Part shown: positions 1-8,363 of the stretch, one piece after another | How positions within the stretch are numbered: position 1 is the first letter of the stretch | How the letters are laid out: every line of letters starts with the position of its first letter | Source: Aeriscardovia sp. | GTDB lineage: Bacteria > Actinomycetota > Actinomycetes > Actinomycetales > Bifidobacteriaceae | Reading direction: 5' to 3' | Assembly: GCA_017405305.1 (NCBI GenBank) | Contig: JAFRAT010000004.1 | Span: forward strand, 1 to 42,537 | DNA: 42,537 bases | Position numbers and translations under genes: made by a program | The notes under the pieces: generated by a model | Databases searched by the model: none | Seen by the model: only the letters and a program-made list of their open reading frames with translations | What the model was told of the DNA's origin: nothing

Positions 1-316
1 TGACAGTCGCGCGATCCCTCGCGCGAACCGCACAGAAGAACCGCCTCGCATGGAACGAGGCGATCTGGCATTCAAAAAAGGCTATATCAATAGCACGATC
101 AACGCTCTCGAGTTCTCAAACCACCATGCCGGTCCCCGGAGCCCGCCGGCCGCGCCGGCCGCCCCGTGAGCAGCAAGACAAGACTGTAACCCCCATCCCG
201 CCCATCACGCAACCCCTCCCATTAAACACATTGAGAACACTGGAATCCACCGGCGTGTCGCAAAACACAAAAACAACAACCATCGAAGAAGAGAACCGAA
301 AACCGGTCCGACGGAC
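1..316. other. Left-edge non-coding stretch
   Basis: No convincing gene is seen. It lies downstream of the ABC exporter operon. It holds a perfect inverted repeat TCGCGCGA / TCGCGCGA at 7-14 and 19-26 with a TCCC loop, and a 7-bp hairpin CGCCTCG / CGAGGCG at 42-48 and 56-62. Either could be part of a terminator for a gene to the left. No clear U-tract terminator for the minus-strand exporter was found here. Confidence 0.4.
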
Positions 317-2107
317 TCACTTCCCCGATAGAACGCGGAACTGGGACATGAATAGACGCCAGTACGCGCCGTGCTTGGCCAGCAGCTCCTTGTGCGTGCC
401 CTGCTCGACGATGCGGCCGTGGTCGATGTAGTAGATGCGGTCGCAGTCGCTGATGGTCGACAGGCGGTGGGCGATGACGAAGCTGGTGCGGCCGCGCACC
501 AGGCGGCGGATTCCGTTCTGTAGTTCCAGCTCCGTGCGGGTGTCGATGTCGGACGTGGCCTCGTCCAAGACCAGCAGGCGCGGATCGGCCAGCATGACGC
601 GGGCGAAAGCGATAAGCTGGCGCTGCCCGGCCGACAGCGTGGAACCCTTCTCTTCCACCATGGTGTCGTAGCCTTGCGGCAGGCGGCGGATGAAACCGTC
701 GGCGTCGACGGCCTTCGCGGCGGCCACGATCTCCTCGTCGGTGGCATCGAGGCGGCCATACCGGATGTTGTCCTTGACCGTTCCGCTGAAAAGGAAGGTG
801 TCCTGGAGCATGACGCCCATCTGCGAACGCAACGATTGGACGGTGACGGAACGGACGTCATGGCCGTCGACGCGCACAGAGCCGGAAACGACGTCGTAGA
901 AGCGCGACAGCAGGCTCACAATGGTCGACTTGCCGGCGCCGGTCGGGCCGACCAGGGCGACGGATTGCCCCTGCTTGACGTGGAGGTCGATGTCCTGGAG
1001 AATCGTCGGGCCTTCCGCGTCGTAACGGAAAACGACGTGGTCGAAGTCGACGTCGCCGCGGATGCGGCCCAGCGGGACGGCGTTGGGCGCGTCGGCGATG
1101 GCCGGCGGGATGTCGAGCGTCTCGAAGATGCGCTCCAGGTACGCGGAGCAGGTGACCAGCTGGTTGTAGAAGTTGCCGATGTCGACGATTGGATCCCAGA
1201 AGTTGTTGAGGTAGGCGATGAACGCGATGAGCGTGCCGGTGCTGATGTACAGGCCGGTGCAGTGCGAAACGCCGATATAGTAGACCCAGGCCATTGCGGC
1301 TGTGGAGACGAGTTCGACGACCGGCCAGATGGCGAACTCGTAGTACTGGGCGATCATCCATGAGCTGCGGACGGCGTCCTGCTGAGTTTGGAAAACGCGG
1401 TACTGCGAGCGCTCGCGGGCGAAGCCTTGCGTGGTTCGCACGCCGGTGATGGACTCGTGGATGAAGGCGTTGAGGTTCGATTGTTTGGCGGAGACGGCGC
1501 GGTATGCGGCGTGCTGGAAACGCTGGATGATCAGCACCGCGCCGGCCATCACCGGGAACAGCGCCAGGGACCAGAGCGCCAGCCGCCAGTTGACGAGGAA
1601 CATGGCTCCGAGCGTCACTGTGAAGGAGAACACGTCGCTGATGATGTTGATGAGGCCGGAGCTGAGGGTGTTCGACAGCGTGTTGACGTAGTTGACGATG
1701 CGGATGAGGATCTTGCCGTGCGGGTGTGAGTCGAAGTAGGAGAATGGCAGCGACTGTACGTGTGTGAAGAGGTCGCGGCGCATGTCTTTGAGCATCAGTT
1801 GGCCTGCGCGGGTGATGCCGATGGTGCGGTAGCGCAGGCATAGCTCGTAGATGGCGATGCCGGCGGCGAAGCCCGCGCCCAGCCAGACCAGGCCTGTTGT
1901 CAGGCGATGGGGGATGATCTGGTCGATGACCACTTTGTTCATGTATGGGATGACCGCTTGGATCAGGGTCATCGTCAGGACGACGGCGAGCACGCGCGCG
2001 AGGAGGCGCGTGTAGGGGCGCAGGTAGGACCAGATGCGCGCGAAATCATGGATGTTGATGCTGCGCGTCAGCTCTTCGTCCTGTTTGAACGTGTTGCGGG
2101 AGGCCAT
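317..2107 (-). CDS. ABC exporter subunit, permease-ATPase fusion (catalytic half)
   Basis: A half-transporter of 596 residues: six-helix exporter membrane domain (about residues 25-320) followed by an ATPase domain. The ATPase has Walker A GPTGAGKST (about 388), signature LSAGQ (about 493), Walker B LLVLDEATSD with the catalytic Glu (about 513) and an intact H-loop IAHRLS (about 543). The start ATG shares its A with the TGA of the upstream subunit (TGATG), so the two are translationally coupled. It keeps the catalytic Glu and switch His but has an altered signature (LSAGQ for LSGGQ). Its partner has the opposite pattern, which is the arrangement known from heterodimeric exporters such as BmrC/BmrD and TM287/288. 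Substrate is unknown; drugs, lipids or peptides are possible. Confidence 0.9.
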   Translation of the reverse strand: MASRNTFKQDEELTRSINIHDFARIWSYLRPYTRLLARVLAVVLTMTLIQAVIPYMNKVVIDQIIPHRLTTGLVWLGAGFAAGIAIYELCLRYRTIGITRAGQLMLKDMRRDLFTHVQSLPFSYFDSHPHGKILIRIVNYVNTLSNTLSSGLINIISDVFSFTVTLGAMFLVNWRLALWSLALFPVMAGAVLIIQRFQHAAYRAVSAKQSNLNAFIHESITGVRTTQGFARERSQYRVFQTQQDAVRSSWMIAQYYEFAIWPVVELVSTAAMAWVYYIGVSHCTGLYISTGTLIAFIAYLNNFWDPIVDIGNFYNQLVTCSAYLERIFETLDIPPAIADAPNAVPLGRIRGDVDFDHVVFRYDAEGPTILQDIDLHVKQGQSVALVGPTGAGKSTIVSLLSRFYDVVSGSVRVDGHDVRSVTVQSLRSQMGVMLQDTFLFSGTVKDNIRYGRLDATDEEIVAAAKAVDADGFIRRLPQGYDTMVEEKGSTLSAGQRQLIAFARVMLADPRLLVLDEATSDIDTRTELELQNGIRRLVRGRTSFVIAHRLSTISDCDRIYYIDHGRIVEQGTHKELLAKHGAYWRLFMSQFRVLSGK

Positions 2108-4011
2108 CAGCGCTTCCCTTCTCCGGATGGAGGGGCGGGTTCGGCATCCAATCCATTGGCGGCTCGGCCTAGCTCGACGCCGAGCTGTTGGCGGTAGGTC
2201 CGCCAGTATTCCCCGTGCAGTGCGAGCAGCTGCTCGTGGGTGCCCTGCTCTATGATGCGGCCGTGGTCGAGCACGAAGATGACGTCGGCGCCGCGCACCG
2301 AGGAGATGCGGTAGGCGATGGTGAAAATGGTCATTCCGCTGCCCAGGCCAGCCAGGTTTTTCTGGATGCGCGCCTCCGTCTCCATGTCCACCGCGGACGT
2401 CGCGTCGTCCAGCAGGAGGACGGCCGGATGGTTCGCGAGCGCTCTGGCCAGGCTGATGCGTTGCTTCTGTCCGCCCGATAGGCCGACGCCGCGCTCGCCG
2501 ACGATGGTGTCGTATCCGTCGGGCATTTCCGAGATGAAGCCGTCGGCGTCGGCGATGAGTGCCATCGCGCGCAGGTCGTCGCGGTCCGCGGGTTTGTTCC
2601 CGCGGCTGGCGCCGAAGGCTATGTTGTCGGCGATGGTGTCGGAGAAGAGGAAGGTGTCCTGGAAAGCGAGCGTGACGCCGGTGCGCAGCGCGGTCAGGTC
2701 CCAGTCGTGTGTGTCGACGCCGTCGACGTACACGTGTCCGGCGGTCGGGTCGTAGAAACGCGCGATCAGGGCCACGAGCGTGGATTTGCCGGAACCGGTT
2801 CCGCCGAGGATGCCCACGCGTTCGCCGGGGCGGATGTGGAAGCTGACGTCGTCGAGGACGGGGACGTTGGGGGTTTCCGGGTAGGCGAAGGAGACGTGGT
2901 CGAAGCGGATGTCGCCGCGCACGGGGCCGGAAGCGGGGGGTTTGCCTGTCGAGGCCGCGCGCGGGCTGCGGATGGAGGGCTCGCTGTCGAGCAGACGCCG
3001 GATTTTGATGCATGAAGCGTTGAACCGTTCGACGTCGTTGAGCAGCCAGCCGAACATGCGCGTGGGCATGCGGATCATCCATAGGAAGCTTTGGAAGGTG
3101 ACGAGCCCGCCGAGGCTCAGGTATCCTTTGATGGCGAGCCAACCGCCGAAGACGAGGGTGATGGCCGTGAGGGAGTAGGACAGGCCGTCGAGCCAGGGCA
3201 TGTAGGCGGCGTTGTTGTAGGCCAGTTCCATGTTGCGTTCGTAGTAGTCCTCGTTGTGCCGGTCGAACTTGTCGGTCTCGTGCTTTTCGCGTGCGAAGGC
3301 TTTGACGACTCGGTTGGCCTCGATGTTCTCCTCTGTCATCGAGTTGAGGCGCGCCAGCGAGTTGCGGATGCCGAAGTAGATGCTGTGCGCGTTCTTGGCC
3401 AGCGAGCGGCCGATGACCGCCAGGAACGGGGTGACGCAGGCCAGTGCGAGGGCGAGCCTCCAGTCCACGGAGAAGAGCGCGATGATGGCGGCGGCGAACG
3501 TGACGGCGCAGTTGAGCAGGTTGTAGCTGACCCAGGCCAGGAAGAAGCGGATGCCGCTGGTGTCGGCGGTGAGGCAGTCCATGAGGTCGCCGGTGGCGGC
3601 GTGGTCGAAGAAGACGAAGTCGAGGAGGTGGAGTTTCTCGTATTCGTCGGAGACGAGGCGGTAGATGGCGTTCTGTCCGAATCGCTGCATGATGATCTGG
3701 TAGCTGTAGCGGGTGGCGACGTTGCCGAGAGTGGCGCCCATCATGGCGAGCAGGTACGGGATCAGTTCGGCGTGCAGCCCGCGTGTGATGACCTGGTTGA
3801 CGATGAGTCCGGCCATGATCGGCGGGATGAGCGTGAAGGCCTTGTTGCACGCGAAAAGGGACAGGGACAGCCAGACGCGGCCGGCGTCCGGCCTGCAATA
3901 CCTCCAGATCCATGCCGCGTTGCTCTTCTTGTGGAGTTCCGCCGTCGGTTCAACGTACATCTGCGTCGCATCGCCTTTGTCGAGTCCGCACAGCCTCGTG
4001 CATGTCTTCAT
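2107..4011 (-). CDS. ABC exporter subunit, permease-ATPase fusion (degenerate half)
   Basis: First gene of a two-gene exporter operon. Six-helix membrane domain, then an ATPase domain with Walker A GGTGSGKST (about residue 407) and a perfect signature LSGGQKQR (about 512). Walker B reads LLLDDATSA, with Asp in place of the catalytic Glu, and the switch region reads TIAYR, with Tyr in place of His. Both replacements mark a non-hydrolysing site, expected when paired with the downstream subunit. The start is uncertain: the first ATG at 4011 has no clear ribosome site, while an ATG at 3960 lies about 13 bases after AAAGG and still leaves about 30 residues before the first membrane helix. Substrate not predictable. 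Confidence 0.88.
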   Translation of the reverse strand: MKTCTRLCGLDKGDATQMYVEPTAELHKKSNAAWIWRYCRPDAGRVWLSLSLFACNKAFTLIPPIMAGLIVNQVITRGLHAELIPYLLAMMGATLGNVATRYSYQIIMQRFGQNAIYRLVSDEYEKLHLLDFVFFDHAATGDLMDCLTADTSGIRFFLAWVSYNLLNCAVTFAAAIIALFSVDWRLALALACVTPFLAVIGRSLAKNAHSIYFGIRNSLARLNSMTEENIEANRVVKAFAREKHETDKFDRHNEDYYERNMELAYNNAAYMPWLDGLSYSLTAITLVFGGWLAIKGYLSLGGLVTFQSFLWMIRMPTRMFGWLLNDVERFNASCIKIRRLLDSEPSIRSPRAASTGKPPASGPVRGDIRFDHVSFAYPETPNVPVLDDVSFHIRPGERVGILGGTGSGKSTLVALIARFYDPTAGHVYVDGVDTHDWDLTALRTGVTLAFQDTFLFSDTIADNIAFGASRGNKPADRDDLRAMALIADADGFISEMPDGYDTIVGERGVGLSGGQKQRISLARALANHPAVLLLDDATSAVDMETEARIQKNLAGLGSGMTIFTIAYRISSVRGADVIFVLDHGRIIEQGTHEQLLALHGEYWRTYRQQLGVELGRAANGLDAEPAPPSGEGKR

Positions 4012-4412
4012 TGCATCACAAACCGCGGAGAAGCGCTAATCGCCGGGGGTGGGACCATTGCGGCGACGGCAAGGAGAACTTCTGGGTTCTTTTCCATGCT
4101 TCTTCGAAGTCCTCCGGGATCCGCGCGCTGTTCTCAGCGGATACCCGATGGGGCCGGGTCCCGCGCGCTCGTCTTCCTCGTCCTCTTCGCGGAGACGGGC
4201 GCGGTGTTCCCGCCGCTCCTGCCAAGCGGCTCGCTGCCGCGGCCGGAGCGCCCGCCGCGCCGATCCTCGTCGGCTCCCTGGCGTCCGCGGCCGGCCCAGC
4301 CGAGACCGGCACCGCGAAAGCGCGGGCGAAGGCGGCGGAACACGGCCGCCGCGACAGCCAGAATTGCGCAGAGCGGCAAAAACCGTTAGACTGTGGTCTC
4401 GTTGCGAGGTTT
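4012..4412. other. Intergenic region between exporter operon and tRNA genes
   Basis: Divergent spacer: the exporter operon reads left and the tRNA genes read right. Several open frames cross it on both strands but they are Arg/Ala/Pro-rich, lack ribosome sites and resemble translated GC-rich noise. It presumably holds the promoters for both sides, but no promoter could be assigned with confidence. Confidence 0.4.
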
Positions 4413-4485
4413 GGGGCTATAGCGCAGTTGGTAGCGCGCTTCCTTCGCATGGAAGAGGTCGGGGGTTCGACTCCCCCTAGCTCCA
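4413..4485 (+). tRNA. tRNA-Ala (anticodon CGC)
   Basis: A full cloverleaf of 73 bases. The acceptor stem GGGGCTA / TAGCTCC has a G-U at the third pair, the classic alanine identity element. The anticodon stem CTTCC / GGAAG encloses loop TTCGCAT, anticodon CGC at 4446-4448. The T arm has the GTTCGA loop core. The discriminator base is A4485 and CCA is not encoded. The next tRNA starts two bases later, so they are co-transcribed. Confidence 0.97.
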
Positions 4486-4486
4486 C

Positions 4487-4569
4487 GCGCGCGTGGCGGA
4501 ATGGTAGACGCGCTAGCTTCAGGTGCTAGTGGCCGCAAGGCCGTGGGGGTTCAACTCCCCCCGCGCGCA
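4487..4569 (+). tRNA. tRNA-Leu (anticodon CAG)
   Basis: A class II tRNA of 83 bases. Acceptor stem GCGCGCG / CGCGCGC; anticodon stem CTAGC / GCTAG around loop TTCAGGT with anticodon CAG at 4520-4522; a long variable arm (GGCCGCAAGGCC region) typical of leucine tRNAs; T arm GGGGG TTCAACT CCCCC. CCA is not encoded. It follows tRNA-Ala by one base and is followed by a strong terminator. Confidence 0.97.
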
Positions 4570-4575
4570 CAGGGC

Positions 4576-4612
4576 GGAAGGCCGGGACCGAAAGGCCCCG
4601 GCCTTCCTTTTT
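4576..4612 (+). terminator. Intrinsic terminator after the tRNA pair
   Basis: Perfect 11-bp stem GGAAGGCCGGG (4576-4586) and CCCGGCCTTCC (4597-4607) with a 10-base loop, followed by five T. Ends the tRNA-Ala/tRNA-Leu transcript. Confidence 0.9.
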
Positions 4613-4758
4613 CTGTCCCGCCGCCCCGTTTTTGCCTCTGAGCCGATCCGGCGGGGCCAGGCTGCTGTCTCAGCGCCGCGCAAGGCCGTTCTTTCGGACT
4701 CCGCCCTTTCCTCTCTCCTTTTTCGTCGGCATAATGTCACCAGGAAGGAGATTTAGCC

Positions 4759-5238
4759 ATGAAGCCAAACACCACTCTGAGGCCCGCCGTCAACGCCACC
4801 GACGAGCGGATCGCGCTCGAATCCCTCGACCGGATCCGCAGCTTCGTCGCCGCATGGGACCAGGGCGCCATCGTCGTCTCGCCGGACTACGACCAGCCCG
4901 ATCCGGTCGAGCACCACTACTCGCCCATATTCTTCCTGCGCCTGCTGCACATGATGACCTGCTACGGCCTGACCATGCCCGTCATGGAACGGCATCGCAC
5001 GGCCGAGGGCTACCTGCGCACGCCGGAGCAGCACCTGCTGGCGCAGACGTCGCTGAAGGCGATCCGCGGACTCGTCGAAAACTACGCGGACGGCGCGGTC
5101 CACGTGGGCCTCGACATCAGGAAGTCCGACGCGGACCAGAAGCGGTACACGCCACGCATGTATCTCAAGGTGCTGCTGGACGAGGAATGCGAAGGCCTGG
5201 GCATGCGCCCGCCAAGCCCGCGCAGCATCGCCGAGTGA
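4759..5238 (+). CDS. Hypothetical protein, 159 residues
   Basis: Not recognised. The start is well supported: AGGAAGGAGA lies about seven bases before the ATG. No signal peptide or membrane segment is evident. The composition is acidic and soluble, with charged stretches such as DERIALESLDRIRSF near the N terminus and SDADQKRYTPRMYLKVL near the C terminus, probably mostly helical. It stands alone between the tRNA terminator and a convergent flavodoxin gene, so context gives no functional hint. The good ribosome site and the normal amino-acid composition argue that it is a real gene rather than a random open frame. Confidence 0.75.
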   Translation: MKPNTTLRPAVNATDERIALESLDRIRSFVAAWDQGAIVVSPDYDQPDPVEHHYSPIFFLRLLHMMTCYGLTMPVMERHRTAEGYLRTPEQHLLAQTSLKAIRGLVENYADGAVHVGLDIRKSDADQKRYTPRMYLKVLLDEECEGLGMRPPSPRSIAE

Positions 5239-5278
5239 GGCTCCGGCAACGGATCAGCCGCCAGGCGGCGCGACGCCC

Positions 5279-5863
5279 TCACGCCTGCGCCGAGCGCGCC
5301 TGGCGGATCTGCCGCAGCTCGCGCAGCCAGTTCGACACCGCTTGGCGCGCGCTGTTCATCTCGCGGCCGCCGGCGAGCGCCAGGACGTCTTTCTCGACGA
5401 CCGCGCCCGGGGCGGCTTTTTCGATCGATGCCAGGGTGTCTGCCGGGCCGTAGCCGCCGTGCGACAGGAACGGGATGATGGTCTTGCCGGAGAAGTCGTA
5501 GCTTTCCAGGAACGAGTAGACCGGCATCGGCAGGTCCATCCACCAGATGGGGTAGCCTAGGAACACGGTGTCGTATTTGTCGAAGTCCTCGATGGTCTCG
5601 TCCAGCTCGGGGCGTTCGTTGGCCTGCTTCTGGCCTTGCGCGATGGCCACTGTCATGGCGTAGCTGGCCGGGTACAGTTTCTTCGCTTTGATGCGGAACA
5701 GGTCCGCGCCCGTTTCGTAGGCGATGGCTTGGGCCATGTACTGCACGTTGCCCACGAGATTACGGTCCATGAGGAGGCCGGTGGCTGGTTGGCCGGTGTC
5801 GGCGTCGCCCTGGGGGCGGGCCGGATCCGGCTGGGAGAAATACGCGACGAAGATGGAAGACAT
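5279..5863 (-). CDS. Flavodoxin family protein
   Basis: A 194-residue flavodoxin-like protein, expected to bind FMN and carry electrons or act as a small NAD(P)H-linked reductase. The N terminus has the first beta strand IFVAYFSQ. The phosphate-binding loop is longer than in short-chain flavodoxins, with a proline/glycine-rich insert before NLVGNVQYMAQAIA. The central motif YDTVFLGYPIWWMDLPMPVYSFLE (split here only by description) is the WW-containing flavin-contact segment of the Flavodoxin_4 group, and the following GKTIIPFLSHGGYG fits the third flavin loop. Ribosome site GAAAGGA lies eight bases before the ATG. It faces the unknown 159-residue gene tail to tail. Confidence 0.88.
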   Translation of the reverse strand: MSSIFVAYFSQPDPARPQGDADTGQPATGLLMDRNLVGNVQYMAQAIAYETGADLFRIKAKKLYPASYAMTVAIAQGQKQANERPELDETIEDFDKYDTVFLGYPIWWMDLPMPVYSFLESYDFSGKTIIPFLSHGGYGPADTLASIEKAAPGAVVEKDVLALAGGREMNSARQAVSNWLRELRQIRQARSAQA

Positions 5864-5952
5864 GGCGTTGTCCTTTCCGATAGGCTTTCCTCGATTCTAA
5901 GGGGCGGAAGGCTTTCCGCCGCGCGTGGCGCGCCGTGGCTTATCGTGGAGGC

Positions 5953-7320
5953 ATGTCCATTTGGCTCAACATCCTGCTGATCCTTGTTTTCCAGCTCATC
6001 GGAGGGGTTTTCTCCTGCACGGAGATGACTCTCGTTTCGCTGAGGGATTCGCAGATCGAGCAGATGGAGGAGGACGGCGACGCGCGCGGCGCGCGCATCG
6101 CCAAGGTGGCTCACAACCCCAACCGGTTTCTTTCGGCCGTGCAGATCGGCACGACGTTCACCGGCTTCCTTTCCGCGTCCTTCGGCGCCGCATCCATCTC
6201 GCCGGCGGTGGTGCCCTGTCTGATGCGCTGGGGCGTGGGCCGCGCTTTCGCCTCGGGCTTGACAACCGTGCTGCTGACGCTCGTCATCTCGTATTTCGCC
6301 ATCGTCATTTCGGAGCTCGTGCCCAAGCGCATCGCCATGCAGCGCACGGAGCAGATCGCCCGCGCGGTGGTGCCGTCCATCGACATGTTCGCCACTGTCT
6401 GCACGCCGTTCATCTGGCTCATCAGCACTTTGACGAACCTCATCGTGCGCGTGCTTGGCCTCGACCCCAACGAGACGGGGTCGCAGGTGAGCGACGACGA
6501 GCTGCGCGTGCTGGTGTCGACGAACACGCAGCTCGACAACGAGGAGCGGTCCATCCTCGACGACGTGTTCGACGCCTCCGAGACGACCGTGGCCGAAGTC
6601 ATGCGCCCGCGCGCCGACACCGTTTTCCTGCAGGGGGACGAGTCCCTGGCCGCCGCGTCCGCGGCCGTGCACTCCCAGCCCTATGACCGCTACCCGGTCA
6701 TCGGCGAGGATTTCGACGACGTGCTCGGCTACGTGCATGTGCGCGACCTGTTCGACGCGGCGGATCGCGAAGGCAAGAGCGTGCGGGACGTCATGCGCCC
6801 GGTGCTGTCCATCCCGGGCACCTCGAAGCTGCTGCCGACGCTGAGTCTCATGCTCTCGCGGAACATCCATCTGGCCGTGGTCATCGACGAGTACGGCGGC
6901 ACGGACGGCATCGTCACTCTCATGGATATGGTCGAGGAGCTCATCGAGGACACGGGCGACGGCGCGGAGGCGGGCGCGAGCGAGGGCAAGACCGCGTTCG
7001 TCAACGGCGTGGCAGCGGTCGACGGCGGCATGACCATCGAGGATTTCGCCGACCTGACCGGCATCGAGCTGGAGGACGGCCCGTACGAGACCGTGGCCGG
7101 GTACTTCCTGGCGCACACGGGGAAGATGGCGTCCGAGGGCGACGTCTGGCATTCCGACGACGGCTACGACATGGTGGTCACGAAGGTCGACGGGCGGCGC
7201 ATCCAGACCATCGAGGTGCGCACGGCCGCGGCGAAGACGGCGGAGGAAGCCAAGGCCGCGAAGACGGCGGAGGAGGCGGGCGCGGGCGCGAGACGGGACG
7301 TCACAGCACGCGGCGATTGA
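5953..7320 (+). CDS. CNNM/CorC (hemolysin C-like) family membrane protein
   Basis: About 455 residues in the usual order: a DUF21/CNNM membrane domain (about residues 1-185), a CBS pair (about 205-325, including VMRPRADTVFLQ and the diagnostic IDEYGGTDGIVTLMDMVEELIE), and a CorC/HlyC C-terminal domain (about 350-430). Family members are implicated in Mg2+/Co2+ efflux or resistance. The start is ambiguous: ATG 5953 has GGAGG only one base upstream, and an in-frame GTG at 5935 would add six residues but lacks a site. The C-terminal tail is an Ala/Glu/Lys-rich repeat (KTAEEAKAAKTAEEA). The last 20 bases overlap the convergent metalloprotease gene. Confidence 0.9.
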   Translation: MSIWLNILLILVFQLIGGVFSCTEMTLVSLRDSQIEQMEEDGDARGARIAKVAHNPNRFLSAVQIGTTFTGFLSASFGAASISPAVVPCLMRWGVGRAFASGLTTVLLTLVISYFAIVISELVPKRIAMQRTEQIARAVVPSIDMFATVCTPFIWLISTLTNLIVRVLGLDPNETGSQVSDDELRVLVSTNTQLDNEERSILDDVFDASETTVAEVMRPRADTVFLQGDESLAAASAAVHSQPYDRYPVIGEDFDDVLGYVHVRDLFDAADREGKSVRDVMRPVLSIPGTSKLLPTLSLMLSRNIHLAVVIDEYGGTDGIVTLMDMVEELIEDTGDGAEAGASEGKTAFVNGVAAVDGGMTIEDFADLTGIELEDGPYETVAGYFLAHTGKMASEGDVWHSDDGYDMVVTKVDGRRIQTIEVRTAAAKTAEEAKAAKTAEEAGAGARRDVTARGD

Positions 7321-7900
7321 TCTCGCGGCGACGGTCCTTCCAGTCCGGCAGGAAACGCGTCATCAGCGCCTGGAAGCGCGGCCCGTGGCCGGGGACCAGC
7401 AGATGCGCCAACTCGTGGACGAGCACGTACTCCAGCAGCCGTTCCGGCATGCCGGCCAGCTCGGCGTTGAGCCGTATGCGGCCCGTGGCCGGGGTGCACG
7501 ATCCCCAGCGGGACGTCATGGGACGGATGGCGATGCGCGTCGGAGCGCGGCCCACGGCCGCCGTCCAGCGCGGCAACAGGACCGCCAGACGGGTCCGCAG
7601 CGTCCGTTCGGCGCGGGCGAGGCGTTCGGGCGTCCACGGCGCGGCGCCCGGAGCGGCGTGGACGTCCGCCGACTCCGCGATCCGGGCGCGCATCCTGGCG
7701 ATCCATTCCTGGCGCGAACGCACGAAAGCGGCGATGTCCCGGCTGCGCGCGCGGGACGGGGCGCTCACCTCGAGATGGCCGTCCGGCGGTTTGACGCGCA
7801 GGTACAGGTTCCGGATCGGTTTGCGCGTCACGCGCACGCTGTCCTCTCTGACCAGCAGAAGGGAAGCGGCGGGACGCCGGGGGTTCGAGGGCGTGTTCAT
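7301..7900 (-). CDS. YgjP-like (DUF45, SprT-related) metalloprotease
   Basis: A 199-residue protein with the zinc motif HELAHLLVPGHG (HExxH, third ligand candidate in the PGHG segment) and the upstream hallmark SRWGSCTPATGRIRLN, both typical of the YgjP/DUF45 family. Members are predicted zinc peptidases, often found near type I restriction genes, but no such neighbour is present here. It ends 20 bases inside the 3' end of the CorC-like gene on the other strand. The ribosome site before ATG 7900 is weak. Confidence 0.88.
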   Translation of the reverse strand: MNTPSNPRRPAASLLLVREDSVRVTRKPIRNLYLRVKPPDGHLEVSAPSRARSRDIAAFVRSRQEWIARMRARIAESADVHAAPGAAPWTPERLARAERTLRTRLAVLLPRWTAAVGRAPTRIAIRPMTSRWGSCTPATGRIRLNAELAGMPERLLEYVLVHELAHLLVPGHGPRFQALMTRFLPDWKDRRREINRRVL

Positions 7901-8026
7901 TTTTCCATTGTCCCGCGGCCGCGGCGAAGACGGCGGCGCCGATCCGTTCTTGATGCCGCGCCGTGTTGACGGGATCGGGAACGCGCTGTAGACTTTTCAA
8001 GTGCGTGCGTTTGAAACGCAGGTGTT

Positions 8027-8100
8027 GGGCTCATAGCTCAGTTGGTTAGAGCGCATCCCTGATAAGGATGAGGTCCCAGGTTCAAATCCTGGTGAGCCCA
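8027..8100 (+). tRNA. tRNA-Ile (anticodon GAT)
   Basis: 74-base cloverleaf: acceptor GGGCTCA / TGAGCCC, anticodon stem CATCC / GGATG with loop CTGATAA, anticodon GAT at 8061-8063, T arm with GTTCAAAT. Discriminator A; CCA not encoded. Followed by tRNA-Ala after 26 bases. Confidence 0.97.
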
Positions 8101-8126
8101 CTTCGCATCTTTTCGACGAATCGCGA

Positions 8127-8199
8127 GGGGCTATAGCGCAGTTGGTAGCGCATCTGCTTTGCAAGCAGAGGGTCGCCGGTTCGAATCCGGCTAGCTCCA
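8127..8199 (+). tRNA. tRNA-Ala (anticodon TGC)
   Basis: 73-base cloverleaf with the same acceptor stem as the Ala-CGC gene, including the G-U third pair. Anticodon stem TCTGC / GCAGA, loop TTTGCAA, anticodon TGC at 8160-8162. This Ile-GAT/Ala-TGC pair usually sits in the 16S-23S spacer; here it is free-standing with no rRNA gene in the window. Confidence 0.97.
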
Positions 8200-8363
8200 C
8201 CACGTTCCTCCTTTTGGTGCAGCCTGTTTTCTGCGGGCGATGCTGTAAACACCACTACGAACGAGGACGTTTCGCCTTGTGCCGTTCCGCTGCGGGGTTT
8301 CCTGTCCCCGCGCCGGGGCGACGGATCGCCGGCTTCCCCGTCCGCCACGTTCCGGGGGTCGGC

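Noticed and set aside
2108..3913. Upstream continuation of the second exporter subunit's frame
   Set aside because: It is an out-of-frame read of the first subunit; coupled start at 2107 is supported by the TGATG overlap.
4012..4389. Small Arg/Ala/Pro-rich open frames between the exporter and tRNA genes
   Set aside because: No ribosome sites, no domain, overlapping frames on both strands; typical of GC-rich spacer.
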